A stretch of 64,000 bases of DNA from positions 1-64,000 of the forward strand of contig CANKZR010000006.1 in the NCBI GenBank assembly GCA_947488625.1, read 5' to 3'. The notes under the pieces were generated by a model. It saw only the letters and a list, made by a program, of their open reading frames with translations. It made no database searches and was not told the origin of the DNA. Position numbers and translations under genes: made by a program. This DNA comes from an uncultured Sphingomonadaceae bacterium (GTDB taxonomy: Bacteria; Pseudomonadota; Alphaproteobacteria; Sphingomonadales; Sphingomonadaceae). Shown piece after piece: positions 51,287 through 61,900 of the stretch; positions within the stretch are counted from its first letter, which is position 1, and the number at the start of each line of letters is the position of its first letter.

Positions 51287-51317
51287 ATAGTCCGACACCC
51301 CTCGGAGTTCAAGTCAA
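51287..51317 (-). promoter_or_regulatory. MerR-type promoter candidate for the cus cluster
   Basis: Minus strand: TTGACT, a 19-base spacer and GACTAT. The overlong 19-base spacer is the hallmark of MerR/CueR-family promoters. The -10 is weak (3 of 6) and the dyad in the spacer is poor. No merR/cueR gene is in the window. Confidence 0.35.
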
Positions 51318-51453
51318 TCACCGTCTGCAAGGTTTGTATCCCGGAAATTCGTTGCACATTCCCCGGATGCCGGCTTTTGGTTTCACTGAAGCCCGAAGCG
51401 ACACGGCATCATTGACAGCCGCGAGGAACATCACCTCAGGTCTCCCGTGGAGG

Positions 51454-53712
51454 TTAGAAGCTGACCCGAGCTCCGCTCACGAACCGACGGGGGACACCCG
51501 GCCGCAAACCGAATGGGCGCCGACTGACTGCGTACTGGTCATCGAAAAGGTTATCGACGCGCGCAAAGAGGGAGAACTTTTCCGTAAGCGCGTAGTTTCC
51601 CGCAAGATCAAAGATTATGCGGTCATCAACCCGATCATTTACAGCAATAGCGCCGCTTCCGGGATCATCGCGTAAATCGGAAACATAGCTAACGCCAAGG
51701 GTGGCGGTGGCGCGTCCGGCGTTTACGCCTGCCTCAAAATACACCTGATGCCGAGCTATATAGGGTAAATCGTCGCCTTCGATCACATCACCGAAAAATT
51801 CGCTGTCGAAACTGCTGTCGAATTCTGCGTCGGTGAATGTATAAGCGATAGACACGGGAAACGAGATTGTGTCGGAGGCGCGTGGCTCGGTCGCTATAGA
51901 CAATTCCAGGCCCTGAACCGTTACCGCACCGCCATTGAATTGATCGCCGATATCTCCTGTAGTGCAGCCCACAGATTGGGTGCAGTTGCCAAGCAGATTG
52001 GAATAGTCGTTGTAGAAGCCGATGGCAGAAACCTGGATTTCGTCGGTCCGATAACGCACCCCCGCCTCGTAATTCCAGCTTTTCTCGGCGCGCGCGTCGG
52101 GGTTGCCCGGTCCGGGAGGGGAGAAGCCGCGCGACACTCCTGCCAGCAGGATTGCATCGCCCATTTCGTAAGTAACGCCCAGAGCAGGTAGCCACTGGTC
52201 GATATTGGTCCGGCGAACGCGGGTAGGACCGGTGGATCGATCCGGGTCCGATCGGGCGTAGTCCAATCGGGTCAAATCGATCCCTTCATACCTCAAGCCG
52301 GGTGTCAGCGTGAGCGCGCCAATCTCGATCCGGTCTTCTATGTAGAAGGCGATGGCCGTCGCTTTCGCCTCCCGGTTGGCCTGCTGGCCGATATCGGTCT
52401 GACGCTCAAAGACCAGCTCGCCACCGATCTGGGAGTAGAATTCCTCGTTTTGCAGCCGATCCTCCTCATCCTCGTGATAGCGGACCGACACCGCAAGATT
52501 GTGGCGTAATGCGCCAGTCCCGAACGGCCGTTCCAGTGAGATCTGAGCGCCTTCGCTGCGATAGACGCGATTGTTGTTGCGGATGCGGACTGCACCGCTC
52601 GCAGTGTCGGCTCCGCGCAGAATGCCGAGTGCCTCGGCATTGTCATCGGGGCTATCGAACACCGATTGAATCGAATCGAAGTTACCGTCTCCATCGAAGT
52701 CGATATCCTGAAGTTTTGACCAGCTGCGTCTGAAGTCATTGCGATACAGCGTGGCGGTTATTCTCGTTTCGTCGGCAAAAGATAGCGTGCCGATGACGCG
52801 ATATTGGTCATGCTCTCCGGTGAACGCGTCGCGCTGGCTAGCGGCGTAGCGGCGATAGGGATCTGCCGCGAAGTCGGCATCGGCCAGCCCAAGATAGGTC
52901 TCATTGGCTTCAAGGTCCGATCGACCATAGACAAACTCCAGTCGCGCTTCGACAGGCGCGTCCGGTGCGGTGTGAACAGCAAAACGCCCACGGTAATCCT
53001 TTCGCTCGAAGCCAGTGTCCGCGTCTGGAAACCCATCAATCGTTTTGAAGCCGTCGCCGCCCTGCTGATAGGTTTCGATCAGCGCTCCGACATAGTCGGT
53101 GTCACCGCCGATCCAGGCCTGCCCCTGATAGTAGCCGCGCGAACCGTATTGGCCTGATGCGTAGCCTGCCAATTCTTCGGTCGGAATATCATTCGACCGG
53201 AGGTTGACCGCTCCGCCAATCGTACGGGGACCATAGCGAATGGCAGCAGCGCCTTTCGTAACCTCGACCGCTTGCATGCGTCCGATGGCCGGGAAATAGT
53301 AAGCGGCCGGAGCAGCATAGGGAGCAGGCGCAATCAGAACGCCGTCTTCCATCAGAGTAATATTGCTTGAGCGTTCGACCGGACTACCGCGCAGACCGAT
53401 GTTCGGGAACAGGCCGAACCCATCTTCTTCCTGCGTATTAACGCCGGGAACCTGTCGCAGGACGCGGTTTACGTCACCGTGATCGAACCGGCGCAAATCC
53501 TCGGTGTCGATCAGATCGGCCGAGCCCGCGATGCGATAGGGATCAATACGGCCGCCGATCACGATGATTGATCCGCTCGTATTGTCTTCGCGGTCGTCCG
53601 CAATTTGCTCTGCTCCGCTCTCTTCGCTCTCAGGCCCGGTATGTTCCTGGGCCAACGCGGGGGTGGATAGGGCGATCGCCAAGGACGAGACGGCGGCACG
53701 ATACATAAACAC
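51454..53712 (-). CDS. TonB-dependent outer-membrane receptor (FecA-like)
   Basis: 752-aa receptor with a signal peptide (1-21, ending ALAQE). A TonB-box-like stretch (SIIVIGGRI) and a plug domain follow (LIDTEDLRRFDHGDVNRVLRQVPGVNTQEEDGFGLFPNIGLRGSPVERSSNITLMEDGV). The 22-strand barrel ends RRFVSGARVSF with a terminal aromatic residue. The ligand is probably a ferric or cupric chelate. It has its own transcript; a Fur-like box at 53751-53767 suggests metal control. Confidence 0.93.
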   Translation of the reverse strand: MFMYRAAVSSLAIALSTPALAQEHTGPESEESGAEQIADDREDNTSGSIIVIGGRIDPYRIAGSADLIDTEDLRRFDHGDVNRVLRQVPGVNTQEEDGFGLFPNIGLRGSPVERSSNITLMEDGVLIAPAPYAAPAAYYFPAIGRMQAVEVTKGAAAIRYGPRTIGGAVNLRSNDIPTEELAGYASGQYGSRGYYQGQAWIGGDTDYVGALIETYQQGGDGFKTIDGFPDADTGFERKDYRGRFAVHTAPDAPVEARLEFVYGRSDLEANETYLGLADADFAADPYRRYAASQRDAFTGEHDQYRVIGTLSFADETRITATLYRNDFRRSWSKLQDIDFDGDGNFDSIQSVFDSPDDNAEALGILRGADTASGAVRIRNNNRVYRSEGAQISLERPFGTGALRHNLAVSVRYHEDEEDRLQNEEFYSQIGGELVFERQTDIGQQANREAKATAIAFYIEDRIEIGALTLTPGLRYEGIDLTRLDYARSDPDRSTGPTRVRRTNIDQWLPALGVTYEMGDAILLAGVSRGFSPPGPGNPDARAEKSWNYEAGVRYRTDEIQVSAIGFYNDYSNLLGNCTQSVGCTTGDIGDQFNGGAVTVQGLELSIATEPRASDTISFPVSIAYTFTDAEFDSSFDSEFFGDVIEGDDLPYIARHQVYFEAGVNAGRATATLGVSYVSDLRDDPGSGAIAVNDRVDDRIIFDLAGNYALTEKFSLFARVDNLFDDQYAVSRRPFGLRPGVPRRFVSGARVSF

Positions 53713-53750
53713 TTCCTGTTCTCCGGTTTGGAGATCGCTCCCTACCTTTG

Positions 53751-53767
53751 TTGCAAATGACTCGCAA
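53751..53767. promoter_or_regulatory. Fur-like box upstream of the TonB receptor
   Basis: TTGCAAATGACTCGCAA is an imperfect 17-base palindrome located 39-55 bases before the receptor ATG. Six of eight base pairs match. It resembles the inverted-repeat boxes bound by Fur-family repressors, but which member binds cannot be told. Confidence 0.35.
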
Positions 53768-53910
53768 GAGCAAAAAGGTCTTTTCGGGGTTTTCCGTAGA
53801 GGTTATTTCGCGGTGATGCAGTGTAAGCTGTCAGCTATCTGCGAAATGGATTTTGTGGAGTTATTGGCCGTTCTCCTGCGCTTGCCCATCATCACGCGGA
53901 TCGACCGGGT

Positions 53911-55914
53911 CTATCCGTCCTTGTATCCAAGCAATCGCAGAGCATTGAACACGACCAGCAAAGTCGATCCCTCATGTGCTATGACTGCGGGGCCGATACC
54001 CAGGCCGAAGATCGTCGCCGGAACGAGGATCGCCACGATGCCTAAACTGACATAAACGTTCTGCCTGATTATCGCTCGCGATTTGCGCGAGAGCCCGACA
54101 GCAAACGGAAGGTGGCGAAGATCGTCCGCCATCAGGGCGACATCGGCTGTTTCAAGCGCGACGTCCGATCCTGCCGCGCCCATTGCGATGCCAACGGTGG
54201 CCTTAGCCATCGCTGGCGCATCGTTTACGCCATCGCCGACCATTGCAACTTTCGCTTCGCGGCTGAGCGCGTCGATCGTATCGACCTTGTCCTGCGGCAT
54301 CAGATCGCCGCGGGCTTCGTCGAGACCAACCTCTCGGCCGATTGCCTCCGCCACTTTGGTGTGATCGCCCGAAATCATCAGCATCCGCTCGATCCCCAAC
54401 GAGCGCAGCTCTGCAAGCGCCTCTCTTGCCCCTTCACGCGCCGTATCCATCAAACCGATAACGCCTAGGTCGCGATCACCGAGGCGCACTGCCATGGTTG
54501 TTCGGCCTTGCTCGCGCAGCCGGGCAATTGCATCTGCCGCCGCAAGGTCTAGTGGCTCGATCCCGCCAGCTCCGAACATCTCGGCCTTACCGATCCACGC
54601 AGTTTCGCCGTTCAGCTGGGCGGTCACACCCCGACCCGTAAGGCTTTTCAGATCGGAGGCTTTCGCGAAAACCCGGCCCTCTAGCCGGTCCAAGCCGTCG
54701 CGGACAACGGCCTGCGCCAATGGATGATCGCTCAAGCGTTCGACAGCAACAGCGACCGAGAGCAATTGCTCTTCAGATGCCGCACCGATGGGAATCACAT
54801 CCGTGATGCGGGGCTCGCCTTCGGTAAGCGTCCCTGTCTTGTCGAAAGCCATAGCCTTCAGCGTGCCGAGATCCTCGAGCGCCGCGCCGCCCTTTATGAG
54901 CACTCCGCCACGGGCAGCGCGCGCCACGCCGGAAAGGACCGCGCTCGGTGTGGCAATGGCCAATGCGCATGGGCTGGCTGCCACGAGAACGGCCATGGAG
55001 CGATAGAAACTCTCACTGAATGGCTCGTCAATCACGAGCGGGGCGAAAAGCAGCAATACAGCCAGCGCCAGCACCAGCGGCACGAATATGCGTTCGAACT
55101 TGTCGGTCATCCGCTGCGTGGGAGAGCGCTCGGTCTCCGCCGTCGCCACCAGTTCGGCCACCTTGCTGAGCGTGCTCTCGCTCGCTTTGCGCGTGACTTC
55201 GATCTCAAGCGCGCCGCTACCATTGATCGTGCCTGCGAACACTTGTGATTGGGCCGCGATTGCCGTGGTGTTTTGTCGAGCTATTGCCCGATCGGAAACC
55301 GGTCGCTTGTCCACCGGTATGCTTTCACCGGTGACCGGGGCCTGATTGATCGCGGATTGACCATCGATAACGAAACCGTCAGCCGCAAGTCGCTCGTTCG
55401 GCCTCACAAGCACCACATCTCCGACCACCAGTTCCTCCACCGGCACAACAACCTGTTCGCCCGCGCGCAGCAGCGTGGCCGTGTCGGGAGCAAGCTCCGC
55501 CAGTGCATCGATGGCACGCTTGGCGCGGCCCATCGCATAATTTTCGAGCGCATGACCGATACTGAACAGGAACAGTAGCAGAGCGCCTTCGGCAAACTCG
55601 CCGAGTATCGCCGCGCCGGTCGCGGCAACCAGCATCAGGGAGTCGATCTTGAACTTGCGCGCCCGCGCGTTATCGATCGCTTCCTTGAGGGTATAAAAAC
55701 CCCCGAAGAAATAGGCAGCTACGTAACACGCTAGCGGGGCCCAGTCTGGACCACTCTCGACAAGCTTTTCAATGGCGAAGCCAACCGCGAGAAAAGCACC
55801 GGATAGCAAAGCAAATATGAGCTCGGTGCGTTCCCCGAAGATTCCGCCATGGGCATGTTCGTGAGCGGCGCCATTCGGTGGGCCTGATGTTTTGTCGTTC
55901 AACTTCGTTTCCAA
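53911..55914 (-). CDS. P1B-4-type heavy-metal ATPase (CzcP-like)
   Basis: 667-aa P-type ATPase with no N-terminal metal-binding domain but a short His-rich start (HEHAHGG). The membrane motif is SPC (VAASPCALAIATPSAVL), which marks the P1B-4 group (Co/Zn/Fe types such as CzcP), not CPC of copper pumps. The phosphorylation motif is AFDKTGTLTEGEP and the hinge GDGVNDAPAMAKA. It lies just after the CDF gene in the czc-type cluster and probably exports Zn, Co or Cd. Confidence 0.92.
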   Translation of the reverse strand: METKLNDKTSGPPNGAAHEHAHGGIFGERTELIFALLSGAFLAVGFAIEKLVESGPDWAPLACYVAAYFFGGFYTLKEAIDNARARKFKIDSLMLVAATGAAILGEFAEGALLLFLFSIGHALENYAMGRAKRAIDALAELAPDTATLLRAGEQVVVPVEELVVGDVVLVRPNERLAADGFVIDGQSAINQAPVTGESIPVDKRPVSDRAIARQNTTAIAAQSQVFAGTINGSGALEIEVTRKASESTLSKVAELVATAETERSPTQRMTDKFERIFVPLVLALAVLLLFAPLVIDEPFSESFYRSMAVLVAASPCALAIATPSAVLSGVARAARGGVLIKGGAALEDLGTLKAMAFDKTGTLTEGEPRITDVIPIGAASEEQLLSVAVAVERLSDHPLAQAVVRDGLDRLEGRVFAKASDLKSLTGRGVTAQLNGETAWIGKAEMFGAGGIEPLDLAAADAIARLREQGRTTMAVRLGDRDLGVIGLMDTAREGAREALAELRSLGIERMLMISGDHTKVAEAIGREVGLDEARGDLMPQDKVDTIDALSREAKVAMVGDGVNDAPAMAKATVGIAMGAAGSDVALETADVALMADDLRHLPFAVGLSRKSRAIIRQNVYVSLGIVAILVPATIFGLGIGPAVIAHEGSTLLVVFNALRLLGYKDG

Positions 55915-55977
55915 TGATTGTCGCTGCTAGCCTGAGCTAAGCGGGTGGCTTCGTATGTTTGAGCGGGAAAAAGAAAC

Positions 55978-56937
55978 TCAATGCTCATGCCGCGCTCCCG
56001 CGTGAGTACCGCGATTTGCCCTATGCTCTGCAATCAGAGCCGGTTCGCATTCGGTTTCCTGACAAGGCTCCAAAGTTGCGTGCTGAATATGGAAATCGAC
56101 GGCTAGGTCTTCCTTGACGCGGCTCTTCAGGTCTTCAAATGCAGCCAGAGTGTCCGTTTCAAGAACGAGATGAGCTTCGAGCGCGCGAGCATGTTCACCC
56201 AGATTCCAGACATGCAGATGATGAACGCTCCTCACACCATCCTGCTCCTCCAGCGCTTTGACAATCCGGTCGAATTCGACATCGTCGGGCACGGCGCCCA
56301 TCAGCAGCCGGACAGTTCGGGGCATAAGCGTAAGCCCCTGCCAGATTACATAGCCCGCGATGATCAAGGTGATGACGAGGTCGGCGATGAAGAGGCCATA
56401 CAGCAGGATGAGAACGCCAGCGACGATCACACCCACCGACGCCAAAGCATCGGAGACATTGTGCAGGAAGGCGGCCTTCATGTTGATACTGTCGTGCGAT
56501 CCCCGATAGACAATGAAAGCGGTGACAAGATCGATCACGAGCGCGATGCCGGCCACCCAGATCACGGTCCACCCTTCGATCGGTTGGGGTTCGGCAAAGC
56601 GATTGATTGCTTCGACCAGCAGGTAGAAACCAATAATAAGCAATGTTGTCAGGTTGATGAGCGCGGCAACGACCTCCCCCTGCGCATATCCGAAGGTCAT
56701 CAGCTTGTCGGCGGGTCGACGTCCGATCCGTCGAGCAAACCAAGCCAGGCCAAGCGAAGCTGCATCGCTGAAATTATGCAGCGCGTCGGCGATGAGCGCC
56801 AGTGAGCCCGAAACGATACCGCCGATGATCTGCGCGGCCGTTAGCAGGACGTTGATCGCGACGGCAAAGATAAGCTGGCGATCGCTGAGATTCTCTTCGC
56901 CGTGACTATGCCCAGCATGATTGCGGGATTGCCCCAT
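55978..56937 (-). CDS. CDF cation-efflux transporter (CzcD-like)
   Basis: 319-aa cation diffusion facilitator. Six helices, with the metal-binding residues in ALIADALHNFSDAASLGLAW (helix 2, HD) and AAFLHNVSDALASVGV (helix 5, HD). The C-terminal cytoplasmic domain contains VHHLHVWNLGEHARALEAHL, and His-rich ends occur at both termini (HAGHSHGEE and HAGARHEH). It starts one base into the preceding stop (TAATG). It transports Zn/Co/Cd out of the cytoplasm. Confidence 0.92.
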   Translation of the reverse strand: MGQSRNHAGHSHGEENLSDRQLIFAVAINVLLTAAQIIGGIVSGSLALIADALHNFSDAASLGLAWFARRIGRRPADKLMTFGYAQGEVVAALINLTTLLIIGFYLLVEAINRFAEPQPIEGWTVIWVAGIALVIDLVTAFIVYRGSHDSINMKAAFLHNVSDALASVGVIVAGVLILLYGLFIADLVITLIIAGYVIWQGLTLMPRTVRLLMGAVPDDVEFDRIVKALEEQDGVRSVHHLHVWNLGEHARALEAHLVLETDTLAAFEDLKSRVKEDLAVDFHIQHATLEPCQETECEPALIAEHRANRGTHAGARHEH

Positions 56938-57824
56938 TATTGGTCTCCTGTGCCTGGCTGTGGACCGTTCGAGGGTGCCAACGGTCGCTCTGCGGGGTGC
57001 TCCAAGCCAGACCTCGAGACGTCCAGCGCATCGAATACTTCACCGGCTCCGGCTGCGAGGAGCGCGTAAATGGCGAACCCACCGAGAAATGCGATCAATG
57101 AACTCATCTGCGACGCAGCAGACACTTGCGGAGTGAAAATCAGGGTTCTTGCCGCAGCAACAAGGAGTAGCCCCCCGAAAAATGCGAGGAGCAACGGCAA
57201 ACCGTAATTTTCGACGCTGTGTATTGCCCAAAACGCGAGAAGCGCCGCCGCGTTAAAGGCCAGAGCGTACATGACGATGGCCGCGATGCGATCCATTCGC
57301 CGCAATTCTAAGGGCATCAATCCAACGGCAAACCGACGGGAGGTCGAAATATTCACCGCGGCCAAACCGATAGCCACGAGTATTGCAAGCGTCACGGAGG
57401 CGGCCGCAACTAGACCCAGCGCGATGCCAGATCCGATCAGATCGATGATCGCCACCGCTGACACTGCGGCATCAGGTGAGGGATCATCGCTTCTCCCATG
57501 CAGCCGCTTTCGTCTATCCCCGGCACGACGACCAAAGGTCTCAGCGATCCGGCAAAGTAGAATATAGGTCGATCCACCCGCCATAAAAAGTAGAGGAACA
57601 AGCCAACGCTCAACTGTTGACTGCACAAATGGCGTGAATAGCACAGCTACGAGCGCAAACAGGACGCCAGAAGCGCCCAAAGGCAGCAAGTCCAGCCGGC
57701 GCAATTCGGAGCCAGCTCTTTCTGCCAAAACTGCTCCGACGATCAAGCCGACACTTGCGAACGTCGTCAGCAGCAGGACGTGCGATCGGCCTTGCGCCGC
57801 GAATATGGTGTCGGCAATGGTCAC
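56937..57824 (-). CDS. Multi-spanning membrane protein, unknown function
   Basis: 295-aa hydrophobic protein with seven or eight membrane segments and a basic cytoplasmic loop (RRAGDRRKRLHGRSDD, about 97-112). The C-terminal tail is Pro-rich. I recognise no family; the topology would allow a transporter or a membrane sensor. It is coupled to the CDF gene by a TAATG junction, so the two are co-expressed and may act together. Confidence 0.7.
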   Translation of the reverse strand: MTIADTIFAAQGRSHVLLLTTFASVGLIVGAVLAERAGSELRRLDLLPLGASGVLFALVAVLFTPFVQSTVERWLVPLLFMAGGSTYILLCRIAETFGRRAGDRRKRLHGRSDDPSPDAAVSAVAIIDLIGSGIALGLVAAASVTLAILVAIGLAAVNISTSRRFAVGLMPLELRRMDRIAAIVMYALAFNAAALLAFWAIHSVENYGLPLLLAFFGGLLLVAAARTLIFTPQVSAASQMSSLIAFLGGFAIYALLAAGAGEVFDALDVSRSGLEHPAERPLAPSNGPQPGTGDQ

Positions 57825-57960
57825 TTGGCGGCTTCATGAGGAACAGCGCAGAACGTATAAGAAGGGTGAACACTGAGACGGAGAAGCCCCACTGTTTTCG
57901 CAGCTCCTACGAAGGGGGCCAATAGGCGCTCCACGCCTGGGAAAACTGCCCGTACTGCCA

Positions 57961-58590
57961 TCACTTCCGCAACCCCGTGTGCTGCGTTTTCTTTTCATCG
58001 TGATTGTCCATATGCGCGTCGCGCAAGATCTCGATCCCGCCATAGACAGCGATACCCGCAACCCCGATCCCGACGACGAGATCGGGCCAGTTCGCCTCGG
58101 TCACCAGCACGATGATGCCCGCAATAATGATACCGCCATTGGCCACGAAATCATTGAAACTGAAAGTCGTAGCTGCACGCAAGTTCACATCCTTGTCCTG
58201 CATTTTTTGCAGCAGCCGCAGGCAGATAAGATTGACCACTGCGGCAACCGCAGCCATCGCCAGCATCATAACTCCCACTGGCTCTGACCCATCGAGGAAC
58301 CTCCGGATCGCATCGAGCACGACGCCGCCCGCGAATACGAGGAGCATGACACCGGAGAAGCGGGCTGCACCGCGCTTCCAGGTCCGCGAACGGGTAAGCG
58401 CCAGCAGGCTTAGACCATAGACGACAGCGTCGGATGAGTTGTCGAGCCCATTGGCGATCAACGCGTTGGAATCGCCGACGGCCCCGGTAATGAAGAAGCC
58501 CGCAGCGATGGTCACGTTGAGCCACAGGACAATCCAAAGTGTGCGGCGCCTCTCAGCGGAATCGAGCTTGAGTTTACTTTCGCCGCTCAT
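57961..58590 (-). CDS. Second CDF-type cation transporter
   Basis: 209-aa CDF membrane core without a C-terminal cytoplasmic domain. Key segments are NALIANGLDNSSDAVVYGLSLL (helix 2; ND in place of HD at the first ligand) and TTFSFNDFVANGGIIIAGI (ND again in helix 5). The ND instead of HD ligands differ from CzcD and may change metal preference. Its start overlaps the preceding stop (ATGA), so it is the last gene of the czc operon. Confidence 0.85.
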   Translation of the reverse strand: MSGESKLKLDSAERRRTLWIVLWLNVTIAAGFFITGAVGDSNALIANGLDNSSDAVVYGLSLLALTRSRTWKRGAARFSGVMLLVFAGGVVLDAIRRFLDGSEPVGVMMLAMAAVAAVVNLICLRLLQKMQDKDVNLRAATTFSFNDFVANGGIIIAGIIVLVTEANWPDLVVGIGVAGIAVYGGIEILRDAHMDNHDEKKTQHTGLRK

Positions 58591-58952
58591 GACACATCCT
58601 CGTTTTCACGTGCCCAATTTTCGGCCGGGCGTCTCTCGACAGTCAGGTGACGCACGGGCATCGCACGCGCATGCCTTTCGAAGGGCATATGCACATGGGT
58701 GTAGGCAATTGCTTCGCCTTCATCCCGCCAAATGCCGGCTGCGGATGGCTGTCCATCGGGCAACCGGACTTCCGCATGGAACCCGTCGGCGAAGAACACC
58801 CAGACTTGGCCTGCATCACACGAGGGCTGATCGCCAAGGCTCCAGAGGGCGGCAATCGGATTGGATTGCTGGGCATAGGCAGGCCCAGCCAGCCCAAACG
58901 CGATCAGCGGCAGGACAAGCATTCTCGCAAGCCTTATCGGTTTTCCCTTCAT
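58587..58952 (-). CDS. Small secreted hypothetical protein in the czc operon
   Basis: 121-aa protein with a signal peptide (1-27, ending AYAQQ). The mature part includes QPSCDAGQVWVFFADGFHAEVRLPDGQPSAAGIWRDEG and HVHMPFERHARAMPVRHL. No family is recognised. It is translationally coupled on both sides (ATGA overlaps with czcA and the CDF gene). Its His residues suggest a periplasmic metal-binding accessory to the pump. Confidence 0.7.
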   Translation of the reverse strand: MKGKPIRLARMLVLPLIAFGLAGPAYAQQSNPIAALWSLGDQPSCDAGQVWVFFADGFHAEVRLPDGQPSAAGIWRDEGEAIAYTHVHMPFERHARAMPVRHLTVERRPAENWARENEDVS

Positions 58953-61900
58953 GTTATTTCGCCCAATTCGCGCTGCTCATCGCGCGTGACGTTGCGACGC
59001 AGGCGGTCCCACCATTTTTCGCGCCAGCTGCGCTCATCGTCAGAGCGGTGCAGCACGAGGCGGGCGATCGCGGGCAGAACGAACAGAGTCAGCGCCGTTG
59101 CGGTGATCAGTCCGCCGATAACCACCGTAGCCAAGGGACGTTGCACCTCAGCACCTGTTCCTGTGGCGATCGCCATGGGCACAAAACCCAGCGACGCCAC
59201 CAACGCGGTCATGAGCACCGGTCGCAGTCGCGCCAGCGCGCCATCGGCAATCGCCTCATCGAGCGGCATCCCGCTGTCCAGTCGCTGTCGGATCGCGGTC
59301 ATCATGACGAGACCGTTGAGCACCGCCACGCCGGAAAGCGCGATAAAGCCGACCGCGGCAGACACCGAGAATGGCAAGCCTCGCAGCGCGAGCGCGAACA
59401 CGCCCCCGGCCAAGGCCATCGGAATGGCGCTGAACACCGCCAGGGCCGGAACCCATCCGCCGAGCGCCATGAACAGCAACAACAGGACCAGCGCGAAGCA
59501 GACAGGCACGACAATTGCGAGGCGTGCCTGGGCCGCTTGGAGGTTCTGATACTGGCCACCCCATTCGATGAAGGATGCAGGCGGCATATCGACCCCAGCC
59601 GCGACGCCCTCTTGCGCTTCTTCGACAAAGGAACCGAGATCGCGTTCACGGACATTGGCCGACACGATTACGAGCCGGCGCCCCTGTTCACGTCGGACCT
59701 CTGCGAGGCCATCGACCACCTGAAAATCGGCCAATGTCCGCAAGGGAACTGTGACGCCGTTTTCAAGCACGATCGGGAGCGCGCCGAGCTGGTCGAAATC
59801 GTCGCGCGTCGCATCCTCGAGGCGCACGACAACATCGAAACGGCGATCGCCCTCGAACACTAGTCCTGCTGGCCGCCCGCCGAGCGCGATCGCAACCGAC
59901 TGTGCCACCTCCTCGACAGTCAGACCATAGCGCGCAATGGTCGGGCGATCGAAGGCGATGTCCAGCGTCGGAAAGCCCGTCACCTGCTGCACCTTCACGT
60001 CCGCGGCGCCTTCGACGCCTCGAAGCACGCCCGCGACCTCACCCGCCGCTTCGGTAAGCGCAGTGAGATCATCGCCGTAGAGCTTGACCGCTACATCGCC
60101 GCGCACACCGGCGATCAGCTCGTTGAAGCGCAGCTCGATAGGCTGGCTGAACTCGTAGAGATTGCCGATGAGGCCTCCGAGCGCGCTTTCCATTTCACCA
60201 ACAAGCTCATCCTTGGGCAAATCGGGATCGGGCCATTCGTCGCGAGGCTTCAGGATAACATAGGCATCCGAAGCATTGGGCGGCATCGGGTCACTGGCGA
60301 CCTCCGCCGTGCCGGTCCGCGAGAATACCAGTTCGACCTGCGGGAATTCCTCGAGCCTGTCTTCCACTTTGCGCTGCATGGCCACCGACCGTTCCAGCGA
60401 TGTCGAGGGGATCCGCAACGACTGCACAGCGAGATCACGCTCGTCGAGCTGCGGGGTGAACTCGCTACCGAGAAAGGTGAACATAACCGCTGCTACAGCA
60501 AAGATGCCGACACCGGTGCCTATCATCGGCCAGGGCCGTGCGATGGCTTTACGCACGGCGGGACCATAGCGCTCCTTCGCCATGCGAATGGGTTTCACTT
60601 CCTTCTCGGTCAGCTTCTTGTTGAGAAGCACTGCGATCATCGCTGGCACAAAAGTGAGCGACAGGACGAAGGCCGAAGCCAGCGCGAGCATCATGGTGAT
60701 CGCCATCGGCGAGAACGTTTTGCCCTCGACACCAGTAAAGGTGAGCAGTGGCGCAAAGACGAGAAAAATGATTGCCTGCCCGTATACGGTCGGCTTGATC
60801 ATTTCCTGAGCGGCAAGCCGCGTCTCAGTCAGCCGCTCGCCCAAGGTGAGCAATCGGCCCTCCCGGTGCTGCCGTGCTGAAAGCCGGGCAACGCTGTTCT
60901 CGACGATGATCACAGCGCCATCCACGATCAGCCCGAAGTCGAGGGCGCCGAGGCTCATCAAATTGCCCGAGACACCGAGCCTGTTCATGCCGATCGCTGC
61001 CATGAGCATCGATACCGGAATGACCAGCGCGGTTATGATTGCCGCACGAATGTTGCCCAGCAAAAGGAACAACACCGCAATGACCAGCAAAGCGCCTTCG
61101 AGCAGATTCTTCTCGACTGTGGAGATCGTTGCATCGACCAGCGCTGAGCGGTTGTAGACAATCTCAGCGACAACTCCGTCCGGAAGCGACGCACGAACCT
61201 CTTCAAGTCTCTCGGCAGCTCCGGCCGCAACGGTCCGGCTGTTCTCGCCTGCCCGCATCAGCACCGTGCCGACCACGGCCTCTTCGCCATTGAGCGAAGC
61301 GGCCCCGGTACGCAGGTCGCCTCCGATCTCGACATCGGCCACATCGCCGATGCGGATGGGCACGCCCTCGCGGGTCGCAATGACAGCTTCTTCGATGTCG
61401 GCAATGCTGCCCAGCCTCGCATCGACGCGGACGAGCAGCGCTTCATCGGCACGGTCCACGAAGTTGGCACCGGCCGCGAGGTTGGCGGCCTCGAGCGCAT
61501 CGATCAATGAATCGAACGACAGGCCATAGCCGGTCAAGCGAGCGGGATCGGGCTGGACCAAGAACTGCTTTTCGAACCCGCCGATCGAATCCACGCCGGC
61601 CACACCATCGATCGAGCGCATCAGCGGCGCGACCACCCAGTCCTGCACGGTGCGAAGATACGCCGCTTTGGCAACCTCGCTCTCGAGCCGGTCGCCGCGT
61701 TCGGTGATGAAGCTGCCATCGGACTGCCAGCCTGTCCGCCCACCGGTCGAAGCGCCTCGACCTCCGGGATATTCGTATTCGATGGTATACATCAGCACTT
61801 CGCCGAGACCGGTGGAGATCGGCCCCATCGTGGGCTCTGCGCCCTCGGGCAGCGACGCACCGATTGGCGCGAGCCGCTCATTGACCTGCTGCCGGGCGAA

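Noticed and set aside
51292-51315. Seventh ECF promoter (GAGGGGT near 51292-51298)
   Set aside because: The -35-like GAGGGGT is present, but 14 bases on the sequence is TCAC and not CGTA, so it does not fit the motif.
58439-59863. 474-aa plus-strand open frame
   Set aside because: Antisense to the CDF, small secreted and czcA genes; highly repetitive Gln/Arg/His composition from opposite-strand GC bias.
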